Of a stretch of DNA of 64,000 nucleotides, positions 1 to 7,332 are shown in pieces (the stretch's first letter is position 1; each line of letters starts with the position of its first letter). The notes beneath the pieces are model-generated. The model saw nothing but the letters and a program-made list of their open reading frames with translations. It ran no database searches and was not told the DNA's origin. Origin of the DNA: Lentzea albida (lineage in GTDB: Bacteria > Actinomycetota > Actinomycetes > Mycobacteriales > Pseudonocardiaceae); NCBI RefSeq assembly GCF_900111005.1, contig NZ_FOFV01000003.1, positions 496,001 through 560,000 of the forward strand, given 5' to 3'. The position numbers and the translations under genes are program-made.

Positions 1-132
1 CTCGGCAGCCGCCCGATCGCCGGTCAGCCGCGTCGCGTACGCCAGCAGAGCCCGACCGTGCTCCTCGTAGAGCGATCGGATCAGCGCCTCGTCGGCCGCG
101 GTCTCCCGTTTGCGGGAGAACAAAGCCGCCAT
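1..132 (-). CDS. ECF-type RNA polymerase sigma factor, N-terminal fragment
   Basis: Only the first 44 codons lie in the window; the gene runs off the left edge. The start at 130-132 follows a strong ribosome binding site (GGGGAGGAG, 7-8 bases upstream). The visible residues, from EALIRSLYEEHG through LLAYATRLTGDRAAAE, match sigma-70 region 2 of extracytoplasmic-function factors, where the helix normally continues into an acidic DVVQE-type stretch. Such factors direct RNA polymerase to stress or envelope promoters and usually pair with an anti-sigma factor. The partner is not visible; the anti-sigma-like gene at 2422-2979 is not adjacent. The family call rests on this short stretch only. Confidence 0.72.
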   Translation of the reverse strand, partial: MAALFSRKRETAADEALIRSLYEEHGRALLAYATRLTGDRAAAE

Positions 133-252
133 CCACCCACTCCTCCCCGCCCGCGAACACCTCTTGCGGGCGTCCTGTTCAAGACCTCAGCCGTCACACG
201 AGCGGCGGAGAGCTTCGGTTCAACGGGTTTCAACCAAAAGGAACGCCGGATG

Positions 253-1194
253 TTAGCGGGAGCGGTTGAGCCGCCCGACGAGCTCCGCCATCCGCGCCTG
301 CGGCATGACGTTGATGTACATGCCGTGGTCGGTCGCGGGGTCGCGCAGCTCTTCCTTGAAGCTGTCGATCGCGAACGGATGACCTGCGGGAACGTCGTAG
401 CCCACGGTGACGCGCAGTCGCGGGATCGGGAACGTCTTCGCCGGGCACATGCCACCGGCCAGGGGGAACACCACGTGCGTGCGGTGCGAGGCGCTGTCGG
501 TGTTGTTGCCGTCCCAGCAGCTGCCGAAGTCATAGGTGCGCAGGGTGGTCGCGTTCCCGCACAACGGGTATTTCGTCGTGTAGCGGCCCGGCTGGTCCGA
601 GCAGCCCCACCGGGCGCGCGTGTTCGGGCCGTAGTCGTTGGTGAACGCCGCCGGATCGCCGGTGATCAGGCGCAGGAACCGCGGCATCGGCAGCACCGGG
701 CTCACCGGGCTGCCGTCGTAGCGGATCTCCACGCTCTTCGGCTTCAGCACCTCACCGGTGTTGCCGTGCAGGCCGCCACCGTCCGCGTGCGCGTCGTGGC
801 CGGTGCGGTCGGTCAGGCGCAGCACGGGCCAGTAGTAGGTCGAGCGGTCGTCGTCCTCACACGTGGTGGGGGCGGCCGCGAGAGAGTCGTTGGTCGACAT
901 GGCATCGGCCGACGTGTTGCCGACGTACTCGTGCGTGTGGTGAGCGCCGAACGGGATGCCCGGCGAGACGACGGGGTTGTCGGCGTTGAGGTGGCGGTCC
1001 TCGTTCGCACCGCAGCGGACGACGACGCTCGCCGTCTCCGGTTCGGTGATCACCTGGTCGAGCTCGCTGACGTACTGGTCAGCGGACGGCGCGCCGTTCG
1101 ACGTGCCGCGCAGCAGAACCGCGGAGCCCACCACCACGAGGAGCGCGACCACCGCGACGACCACGGTCGCCGGTTTGTTCCGGGCCACCACCAC
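253..1194 (-). CDS. secreted DUF1996 domain protein
   Basis: A 313-residue protein. Residues about 8-30 form one hydrophobic helix that could be a signal anchor or uncleaved signal peptide, so the rest should face outside. The body has the DUF1996 hallmarks: a His-rich HHTHEYVGNTS stretch near residue 85, an YYWPVL motif near 120, and several cysteines likely to form disulfides. DUF1996 proteins occur in fungi and actinomycetes and have no established enzymatic role. The start is GTG with two further GTG codons directly behind it, so it is uncertain by a few residues. No operon partner is evident; the next gene upstream is separated by 75 bases. Confidence 0.8.
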   Translation of the reverse strand: MVVARNKPATVVVAVVALLVVVGSAVLLRGTSNGAPSADQYVSELDQVITEPETASVVVRCGANEDRHLNADNPVVSPGIPFGAHHTHEYVGNTSADAMSTNDSLAAAPTTCEDDDRSTYYWPVLRLTDRTGHDAHADGGGLHGNTGEVLKPKSVEIRYDGSPVSPVLPMPRFLRLITGDPAAFTNDYGPNTRARWGCSDQPGRYTTKYPLCGNATTLRTYDFGSCWDGNNTDSASHRTHVVFPLAGGMCPAKTFPIPRLRVTVGYDVPAGHPFAIDSFKEELRDPATDHGMYINVMPQARMAELVGRLNRSR

Positions 1195-1269
1195 AGCCTG
1201 CCAAGCCGTTCGGGCGAACAGAAGCGAGCCGTCTCAATTGGTCCGAAAGTACCGCGCCGGGGCGGCCCT

Positions 1270-1602
1270 CTACGGATCGCCGGACACAGGCGGGTCGTCC
1301 TGGCCGTCCTCCGCAGCTGGGTTCTGCGCCTCGTCTTCCGGTTCCTCGGAAACCGGACTCACTGAAGTGGGCGTGGTCAGAGCACTGATCGCGGATTTCA
1401 GGCAATCATCTCCAGAAGAGGCGCGATTGCGGCCGAACCTGGGCAAAGTCCGGTTGATGACCTTCTCCAGGGCACGGACCCTCGCGAGTTCCGGATCCAT
1501 TCGGCTGCGATGCCGGTAGATGCGAACGGATGCGCCCAGGAAGGCGATGACCAGCGCCCCAAAGCCGATTTGGGGGTTCACTAGTGAAAGAAGAGTCTGC
1601 AC
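1270..1602 (-). CDS. small single-span membrane protein, unknown function
   Basis: 110 residues. One hydrophobic helix (about residues 8-25, NPQIGFGALVIAFLG) is followed by a basic stretch (RIYRHRSR) and a long polar, Pro/Glu/Asp-rich tail that looks unstructured. By the positive-inside rule the tail should be cytoplasmic. No known domain recognised. ATG start; only a weak Shine-Dalgarno sequence is visible. The gene lies on the same strand as its neighbours but is separated by gaps of 55-75 bases, so co-transcription with DUF1996 is possible but unproven. It could also be an over-predicted frame, though the clear membrane segment argues for a real gene. Confidence 0.5.
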   Translation of the reverse strand: MQTLLSLVNPQIGFGALVIAFLGASVRIYRHRSRMDPELARVRALEKVINRTLPRFGRNRASSGDDCLKSAISALTTPTSVSPVSEEPEDEAQNPAAEDGQDDPPVSGDP

Positions 1603-1613
1603 GTTCAGCTGAG

Positions 1614-1638
1614 GGCTCCCACCCGGAGTGCGGGAGCC
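1614..1638 (-). terminator. weak hairpin downstream of the HsdR-like remnant
   Basis: GGCTCCC and GGGAGCC form a 7-bp stem with an 11-base loop just past the stop of the gene ending at 1658. No U-tract follows, as is common in actinomycetes. It would separate the remnant from the small membrane protein. Confidence 0.35.
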
Positions 1639-1657
1639 GGCCTGACAGCTGTTGTGT

Positions 1658-2380
1658 CTAGGCGAACGACATCCCGCGAATGACCAGATCTGCTGTCATT
1701 CGCGAGGAGCCAGGGCCACGAGTTGGATGCGGTGACGCCGCGACGACCCGGCCCGGCGGTGCGAGCGATCGTGCCGCAGCGTGCATGAGGCCGCGCAGGG
1801 GAACGAAAAAGGTCCTGGTTCCCATGACCACCCGTTTCAGCGCTGCGGACTTGCTCACGTGCAAGAGGAAGCCCTCGGAGTGGCCGACCAGATCGATGAG
1901 AACTCGGCCCGAAGGCCGTGCGACGGAGTTGTCCCGGACTGGTGACGTGCGATCGACTCGCGTAACGACCACGTCGTAGGGAGCGTCCGCGCGCAACATG
2001 TCGGCAAGAAACCGCACGATCGTCGCCGACTTGCCGCTACCTGCCGCAAGGTAGACGACGCCTCTCCTGCGGCGAATAGTCGCGCGGTAGTCATCGACGG
2101 CTTCCCGGAGCGCTTCTCGCTCGTAAGTGAGCTTGAACCGGCGGCGAAAGGTCTTCATCTGGTAGATCTCGGTGTGATCACCTGCGTTGACCACCATGTC
2201 AGGGCAGCCCTGATTGCCGCCGGAGGTCATGAACGGCGGCACAGGGTGCAGAACGACGAGATCCGAAATCAACCGCCCGAAGTCATCAGACGACTGCCGA
2301 GCGACGTATGTCTCGCCCAGCGTCGCTGATCGACCGTCAGGTCGCGGCTCCACCCCGGAAGTATGGCAGGCACCGCCCAC
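1658..2380 (-). pseudogene. truncated type I restriction R-subunit (HsdR)-like remnant
   Basis: 240 residues, with order and spacing recalling the N-terminal part of HsdR. A possible PD-(D/E)xK-type nuclease centre has PD at residues 60-61 and QMK at 74-76 (the Q-x-K variant is known from Mrr-like enzymes). It is followed by GVVYLAAGSGKSAT at about 107-120, which looks like superfamily 2 helicase motif I, and DVVVTRVD at about 136-143, at the position of motif Ia. A working HsdR needs several hundred more residues of helicase motor; here the frame runs into unrelated sequence and stops. No HsdM or HsdS gene is nearby. The start is uncertain (GTG at 2380, or GTG at 2353). A small unknown ATPase is the alternative reading. 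Confidence 0.4.
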
Positions 2381-2421
2381 CGGTTCCGGAGAGTGGTCGA
2401 GCCGCGACCCCTCTCCTGCTC

Positions 2422-2979
2422 CTACCGCGCGGTCACGAGCGGCCGGCGGTCGTGGTCCACCACGCTCACCCCGGCCACGTCCCCCGCCCGCACCATCGCG
2501 GACCCGGCCAGGGTCACCTCACCCGCGTGCGCCCGCCACGAACCCGCGGTGAAGCTCCGTCCGTCCTTCGTGTGGACGACGAGCCAGCAGGCTTCCCCGT
2601 CCTGCACGCCGTCGACCGTCGCGACCAGCCTCAGGCCGCCCTCGGTGTCGGTGACCTGCACGGCCATCTGCGCACCCTCCGGCGAGGTCCCCTGCAGGAC
2701 CGCCTCGGCGGTGCGGCCGACCCCCATCCCCTGGCCCAGCCAGACGCCCCCGGCCAGCACACCGGCGACCACGAGGGTCGACGACAGGGCCGTGATGCGG
2801 CCTCGGCGGCGCACGGCCTGGCGTCTTTCCTCCCGGACCGTGCCCAGCGTGCGCTGGAGCAGGTGGTCCAGGTCCGGCGGAGGCCCGTCGAGCGCGGCCT
2901 CCGGTGGCAGTTCTTCCATCAGCATGTCGTTCTCGTTCAACTCGTTGGGAGACACGGTCACGCGGAACGATTCACTCAA
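2422..2979 (-). CDS. anti-sigma-factor-like membrane protein
   Basis: About 185 residues from a TTG at 2979, chosen because GGAGAGGGAGA lies just upstream; ATG codons at 2925 and 2919 are alternatives. The N-terminus is acidic and cytoplasmic (MLMEELPPE, then DLDHLLQRTL). One membrane helix follows (ITALSSTLVVAGVLAGGVW), then an external beta-rich domain (MAVQVTDTEGGLRLVATVDG through WLVVHTKDG and TFAGSW-like). This layout resembles RskA-type anti-sigma proteins of Pseudonocardiaceae, but there is no zinc-binding HxxxCxxC motif. No sigma gene is adjacent; the ECF fragment at the left edge is 2.3 kb away. Function is inferred from architecture only. Confidence 0.5.
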   Translation of the reverse strand: MSESFRVTVSPNELNENDMLMEELPPEAALDGPPPDLDHLLQRTLGTVREERRQAVRRRGRITALSSTLVVAGVLAGGVWLGQGMGVGRTAEAVLQGTSPEGAQMAVQVTDTEGGLRLVATVDGVQDGEACWLVVHTKDGRSFTAGSWRAHAGEVTLAGSAMVRAGDVAGVSVVDHDRRPLVTAR

Positions 2980-3091
2980 ATCTCTCCCTCTCCAGTCCCG
3001 CGCACAGCGGTGACCAACACCCTCAGAACGAGCCTGCGAGGAACTTGGTTCAACGCAGATACAAGGAGGTCGTGCAGACCACACGAAAAGG

Positions 3092-3120
3092 TTGACCAGG
3101 CCTCTACCTGCTCCTACGCT
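3092..3120 (+). promoter_or_regulatory. promoter of the GntR operon, predicting a leaderless transcript
   Basis: TTGACC (3092-3097), a 17-base spacer, and TACGCT (3115-3120). The transcription start should fall about 7 bases on, at 3127-3128, which is the ATG of the GntR gene. No Shine-Dalgarno sequence precedes that ATG, consistent with leaderless translation. Confidence 0.6.
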
Positions 3121-3121
3121 C

Positions 3122-3131
3122 TCATATATGA
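3122..3131. promoter_or_regulatory. palindrome over the start of the GntR gene, candidate autoregulatory operator
   Basis: TCATATATGA is a perfect 10-bp palindrome, followed by a related TGTATGAT. It is AT-rich in very GC-rich DNA and covers the predicted transcription start. FCD-type GntR proteins commonly bind short AT-rich dyads at their own promoters. Binding is inferred. Confidence 0.4.
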
Positions 3132-3775
3132 TGTATGATCGGGTGGGTGCACTTCCTGCGTCTCGAACCGACTTCGTTCTGGAATCGATCAAAGAAGCGA
3201 TTCTTTCCGGAAAACTGAAACCCGGTCAGGCCCTCGTCGAAACGGATCTCGCCGCGACTCTCGAGGTGTCGAAGACGCCCGTGCGCGAGGCGCTCAAGAC
3301 GCTCGCCGGGTCGGGGCTCGTCGTGATGAGCCCGTACAAGGGGGCGACGGTCCGCGCGGCCGACGCCGAGCTCGCCCGATCCGTCTTCGACGTGCGGCTG
3401 CTGCTCGAACCCGAGGCGCTGCGCCGGTCGGTCGAGCTGGGGGCCGACTTCGCCGAGGCCAGGTCGGCGCTGGACGACACCGGTGACCTGGCCCGGCGCA
3501 GCCTCGCGAACCGGCGGTTCCACCGCGCGCTGTACGCGGGCTGCGGCAACCCGGTGATGATCGAGGTCCTGGACGGGCTGCGCGACCGGACCGCGCTGGT
3601 CACCGTGGCCGGCTGGGGCCTGCACCCGACCTGGGAGGCCGAGGACGCCGAGCACAGGGCGATCCTCGTCGCCGCCGAGGAGGGCTTCGCCGCCGAGGCC
3701 GCGGACCTGCTGCACCGGCACGTCCGGACGTTCGCCGACCGAGTGGCCGAGGAGCTCGCCGATGTCGTTCGATGA
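3128..3775 (+). CDS. GntR family regulator, FadR/FCD type
   Basis: 215 residues. The winged-helix domain is at residues about 15-75, with the family signature VSKTPVREALKTLAGSGLV. An all-helical FCD ligand-binding domain follows, containing RRFHRALYAGCGNPVMIEVLDGLR, where Asp/His residues usually bind a metal and a carboxylate effector. It lies directly upstream of, and overlaps by 14 bases, two sugar-acid catabolic genes, so it is probably their local regulator, with the effector likely a sugar acid or keto acid. Start chosen at 3128 because of the promoter spacing; ATG 3131 and GTG 3143 are alternatives. Confidence 0.85.
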   Translation: MMYDRVGALPASRTDFVLESIKEAILSGKLKPGQALVETDLAATLEVSKTPVREALKTLAGSGLVVMSPYKGATVRAADAELARSVFDVRLLLEPEALRRSVELGADFAEARSALDDTGDLARRSLANRRFHRALYAGCGNPVMIEVLDGLRDRTALVTVAGWGLHPTWEAEDAEHRAILVAAEEGFAAEAADLLHRHVRTFADRVAEELADVVR

Positions 3776-4667
3776 CCTGACCGAGCAGCTGGCGTCCGTC
3801 GTGGCGATCACCGTGACGCCGTTCGACGCGGACGGCGCGATCGACGAGAAGGGCTACACCGCCGTGGTGGACCGGATGGTCGAGGGCGGCATCTCCGTCG
3901 TGACGCCGAACGGCAACACGAGCGAGTTCTACACGCTGTCGTCCGACGAGACCGAACGCGCGCTGCGGATCACCGTGGACGCCGTCGGCGACCGGGCGGC
4001 GGTCGTCGCCGGGGTGGGGCACGACGTCGGGTCCGCCGTCGGGGCCGCGCGGGTCGCGGACCGGGCCGGGGCGCGCGGGATCATGATCCACCAGCCGGTG
4101 CACCCGTACGTCTCGCTCGACGGCTGGGTGGACTACCACCGCGCGGTCGCGTCGGCGGTGCCCGAGCTGAGCGCGGTGCTGTACGTGCGCGACCCGCGCA
4201 TCGGCGGCGCGCAGATCGCGGCTCTCGCGGACGCGTGCCCGAACGTCGTGGGCGTCAAGTACGCCGTGCCGGACCCGGTGCGCTTCGCCTCGGTCGCGCG
4301 CGACGCCGGGCTGGAGCGGCTGACGTGGGTCGCGGGCCTCGCCGAGCTGTCGGCGCCGGGCTACTTCGCCGTCGGGGCCTCGGGGTTCACGTCCGGGCTC
4401 GCGAACGTGGCACCGCAGCTGTCGGTGCAGCTCTTCCGGTGCCTGCGGGCGGGCGAGTTCGGTGCGGCGATGGAGCTGTGGGAGTTCGTGCGCCGGTTCG
4501 AGGAGCTGCGGGCGCGCAACGGGTCGGCGAACAACGTGTCCGTGGTGAAGGAAGCGCTGGCACAGCTCGGCTTCTGCCGCCGGGACGTGCGACCGCCGGC
4601 CTCGGTGCTGTCCGAGGCCGACCGGTCGGCGGTGGGCGTGCTGCTGAACTCGTGGGGCCTGCTGTGA
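3762..4667 (+). CDS. dihydrodipicolinate synthase family aldolase/dehydratase (sugar-acid pathway)
   Basis: 301 residues, full length for the DapA/NAL TIM-barrel family. Visible features are ITVTPFD at about 16-22, TPNGNTSEFYTLS at 48-60 (substrate carboxylate loop), Tyr141 (VLYV) and the Schiff-base Lys166 (VGVKYA). Members form an imine with a 2-keto acid and either cleave or dehydrate it. Pairing with an IlvD/Edd dehydratase fits 2-keto-3-deoxy-sugar-acid dehydratases or aldolases (for example L-2-keto-3-deoxyarabinonate dehydratase) better than lysine synthesis. The ATG overlaps the end of the GntR gene by 14 bases, and the downstream gene starts on a GTGA overlap. The exact substrate is not deducible. 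Confidence 0.82.
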   Translation: MSFDDLTEQLASVVAITVTPFDADGAIDEKGYTAVVDRMVEGGISVVTPNGNTSEFYTLSSDETERALRITVDAVGDRAAVVAGVGHDVGSAVGAARVADRAGARGIMIHQPVHPYVSLDGWVDYHRAVASAVPELSAVLYVRDPRIGGAQIAALADACPNVVGVKYAVPDPVRFASVARDAGLERLTWVAGLAELSAPGYFAVGASGFTSGLANVAPQLSVQLFRCLRAGEFGAAMELWEFVRRFEELRARNGSANNVSVVKEALAQLGFCRRDVRPPASVLSEADRSAVGVLLNSWGLL

Positions 4668-6364
4668 GGAGTTCCGAGTGGTTCGAGGGCGAGGGGCTCA
4701 GGGCGTTCTCGCACAACGCCCGCGCGCGCCAGCTCGGCCTGAACCCCTCCGAGCACAGGGGAAAGCCGGTCATCGCGATCCTGAACACGTGGAGCGGCAT
4801 CAACCCGTGCCACATGCACCTGCGTGAACGGGCGCAGCAGGTCGCGCGCGGGGTGTGGCAGGCCGGCGGATTCCCCCTGGAGTTCCCCGTTTCGACGTTG
4901 TCGGAGACGTACCAGAAGCCGACGCCGATGCTGTACCGGAACATGCTGTCGATGGAGACGGAGGAGATCCTGCGCTCCTACCCCGTCGACGGGTGCGTGC
5001 TGATGGGCGGCTGCGACAAGACCACGCCCGCGTTGCTGATGGGCGCGGCCTCCGCCGGGTTGCCCACGATCTTCGTGCCGGCCGGGCCGATGCTGCGCGG
5101 GCACTGGCGCGGCGAGCACCTCGCGTCCGGCACGGACATGTGGCGGTTCTGGGACGAGAAGCGCGCGGGCACGATCTCGTCCGCGGACTGGGCGGAGATC
5201 CAGTCGGGACTGGCCCGCTCCCCCGGCACCTGCATGACGATGGGCACCGCCTCGACCATGACGGCCGCCGCGGAGGCGTTGGGGCTGACGCTGCCCGGCG
5301 CGTCGTCGATCCCGGCCGTCGACTCGGCGCACCACCGGATGGCGGCCGCGTCGGGCATGCGCGCGGTCGAGATGGTGCGCGAGGGGCTGACGATCGGCGA
5401 CGTGCTGTCGGCGGAGGCGTACGAGGACGCGATCCGGACCGTGCTGGCGCTCGGCGGGTCGACGAACTCGTACATCCACCTGATCGCGATGGCCGGGCGG
5501 TCGCAGATCCCGTTGTCTCTGGACGACTTCGACCGGCTGTCGCGCGAGGTGCCCGTGCTCGCCTCGGTGCAGCCCGCCGGTTCGGGGTTGATGGAGGACT
5601 TCTACTACGCGGGCGGGTTGCGCGGGTTGCTGTCACGGCTGCGGGAGTCGTTGCACCTGAAGCGGATCACGGTGACCGGACGGACGTTCGGCGAGGACCT
5701 CGACGGCGCCGAGGTGCACGACCCGTCGGTGATCCGGCCGCTCGACGACCCGATCTCGGTGGAAGGCGGTCTGGCCGTGCTGCGGGGAAATCTCGCCCCT
5801 GACGGCGCGGTGATCAAGTACGTGGCGGCGGATCCCGCGCTGTGGCGGCACACCGGGCCCGCCGTGGTGTTCCACGGCTACGCCGACCTGCAGGCACGGA
5901 TCAACTCGCCGTCTCTCGACGTGACGAGGGATTCCGTGATCGTGCTGGCCGGTGGCGGGCCGAAGGGCGGGCCCGGCATGCCGGAGTACGGGATGCTGCC
6001 GATCCCGGACAGACTGCTGCGCGAAGGCGTCCGGGACATGGTCCGCGTGTCAGATGCGCGGATGAGCGGAACCTCCTACGGCGCCTGCGTTCTGCACGTG
6101 GCACCGGAAGCGCACGTCGGCGGCCCGCTGGCGTTGGTGCGGGACGGCGACCTCGTGACGCTGGACGTCGAGGCGCGGGTGTTGCGCGTGGAGATCTCCG
6201 ACGAGGAGATGGCGCGCCGCAGGGACGCGTGGGTGCCGCCGCCGCCGAAGTTCGAACGCGGGTACGGCGCCCTGTACTACGAGCACATCACGCAGGCCGA
6301 CCAGGGCTGCGACTTCGAGTTCCTGTCACGGCCCGGTGCGAACCCGGAGCCGAACGCGCACTAG
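4664..6364 (+). CDS. IlvD/Edd family dehydratase, L-arabinonate/D-xylonate dehydratase-like
   Basis: 566 residues from GTG 4664, which overlaps the previous stop (GTGA). The three Fe-S cysteines are present: Cys49 (NPCHMH), Cys117 (GGCDKTTPA) and Cys190 (GTCMTMGTAS). Their spacing of 68 and 73 residues equals that of characterised L-arabinonate dehydratases. The GGSTN motif and the C-terminal PEYGMLPIP and DARMSGTSYG stretches are also intact. The enzyme removes water from a sugar acid to give a 2-keto-3-deoxy acid, which the upstream DHDPS-family enzyme would process. A dehydrogenase for the final semialdehyde is not in the window. Sugar specificity is inferred. Its stop overlaps that of the convergent hydrolase by four bases. 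Confidence 0.87.
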   Translation: MRSSEWFEGEGLRAFSHNARARQLGLNPSEHRGKPVIAILNTWSGINPCHMHLRERAQQVARGVWQAGGFPLEFPVSTLSETYQKPTPMLYRNMLSMETEEILRSYPVDGCVLMGGCDKTTPALLMGAASAGLPTIFVPAGPMLRGHWRGEHLASGTDMWRFWDEKRAGTISSADWAEIQSGLARSPGTCMTMGTASTMTAAAEALGLTLPGASSIPAVDSAHHRMAAASGMRAVEMVREGLTIGDVLSAEAYEDAIRTVLALGGSTNSYIHLIAMAGRSQIPLSLDDFDRLSREVPVLASVQPAGSGLMEDFYYAGGLRGLLSRLRESLHLKRITVTGRTFGEDLDGAEVHDPSVIRPLDDPISVEGGLAVLRGNLAPDGAVIKYVAADPALWRHTGPAVVFHGYADLQARINSPSLDVTRDSVIVLAGGGPKGGPGMPEYGMLPIPDRLLREGVRDMVRVSDARMSGTSYGACVLHVAPEAHVGGPLALVRDGDLVTLDVEARVLRVEISDEEMARRRDAWVPPPPKFERGYGALYYEHITQADQGCDFEFLSRPGANPEPNAH

Positions 6365-7236
6365 TTCTTGGACTCGACGCGTCCGTCCTCGAGATCGACG
6401 TTCTGCCAGTCGTCGGTGCCGTGCAGCTGGCTGCGCAGGTAGGCCGTGGTGAGGCGCAGAACCGTCGCGACGCGTTCCGGATTCTCGTCCGTGGTCTCGG
6501 CGACGTCGTACCCGGAGACACCACCGAACCCGTGCTCCGCGCCGAACAGCGTGAGCAGGTCCTTCGGGCCGGGCGCCAGGTGGTACGGGTCGGCGTGCCA
6601 GTCCGGGCCCGCGGTGGTGAGGTGCTCGGACGCGTCCGCGTCCCCGGCGACGACGAGCGCGGGCGTGGCCATCTCGCTGAAGTCCGTGGTCGCCATGAAG
6701 GAGTAGTGCTCCTGGACGAAGTCGGTGACCGCGTCACCGCGGCCGGTCGAGCCGAGCAGCACGCCCGCCCTGATCCGGTCGTCCCGCAGGCTGACGCCCT
6801 CGGTCCTCATGCCCAGCAGCAGGCTCGCGGTGTGGCCGCCCATCGAGTGGCCGACGACGGCGATCTTCGTGCGGTCCCAGCGGTTCTGCAACTGCGGCAC
6901 CGCCTTCTCGACCTCGTCGAGGCGGTCGAGCACGTGCGACATGTCCTCGGCCCTGGACCGCCAGAACAGCGGCGCGCCGGGGGTGTCCTGCGGCAGGTTC
7001 AGGCTGCGGCTGCTCAGGTGGGTGGGCTGCAGGACGACGAAGCCCTGCTCGGCCCAGTGGTTCGCCAGCGGCGCGTAGCCGTTCAGCGAGGAGAGGTGGT
7101 TCGAGTTGCCGTGTCCGTGCGACAGCAACAGGATCGGCAGGCCGGTGCCTTCGGTCGGCGCGGAGACCTTCAGCTGCAGGTCGACGGGCCTGCCGGGGAT
7201 CTCGAGCACGACGGGGCTCACGGTGAAGACGGTCAT
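6361..7236 (-). CDS. alpha/beta hydrolase, chlorophyllase/dienelactone-hydrolase-like
   Basis: 291 residues from ATG 7236 (AAAGGGA upstream). The fold signature is complete: an oxyanion region LLLSHGHGNSNH near residue 50 and the nucleophile elbow VVGHSMGGH near 155, then a late Asp/His region (VVAGDADASEHL and GAEHGFGG). No signal peptide, so cytoplasmic. It probably hydrolyses a small ester. Expression appears tightly controlled: a near-consensus promoter lies upstream with an inverted repeat across its spacer and -10. The frame can be extended upstream to 7320, but that would include the promoter elements. Confidence 0.8.
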   Translation of the reverse strand: MTVFTVSPVVLEIPGRPVDLQLKVSAPTEGTGLPILLLSHGHGNSNHLSSLNGYAPLANHWAEQGFVVLQPTHLSSRSLNLPQDTPGAPLFWRSRAEDMSHVLDRLDEVEKAVPQLQNRWDRTKIAVVGHSMGGHTASLLLGMRTEGVSLRDDRIRAGVLLGSTGRGDAVTDFVQEHYSFMATTDFSEMATPALVVAGDADASEHLTTAGPDWHADPYHLAPGPKDLLTLFGAEHGFGGVSGYDVAETTDENPERVATVLRLTTAYLRSQLHGTDDWQNVDLEDGRVESKN

Positions 7237-7277
7237 CTGGGGGTCCCTTTCGAGTGCGGTCGACTCAAGCGGAGCGA

Positions 7278-7307
7278 CGTTCCGGAACGATACGGAGCGC
7301 CGTTCCG
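7278..7307. promoter_or_regulatory. operator-like repeats at the hydrolase promoter
   Basis: A 12-bp perfect palindrome CGTTCCGGAACG (7278-7289) is followed by a third half-site CGTTCCG (7301-7307). CGGAACG (7283-7289) and CGTTCCG form an inverted repeat with 11 bases between. They overlap the -10 and the spacer of the promoter, as expected for repression by a TetR-like protein. No TetR gene is adjacent. Confidence 0.55.
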
Positions 7308-7316
7308 CTTTGTCAA
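7287..7316 (-). promoter_or_regulatory. promoter of the alpha/beta hydrolase gene
   Basis: On the minus strand, TTGACA (7311-7316), an 18-base spacer, and TATCGT (7287-7292). The -35 is perfect. The leader to the ATG at 7236 would be about 45 bases and contains the ribosome binding site. Confidence 0.65.
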
Positions 7317-7332
7317 CCACCTCCTCGAAGGG

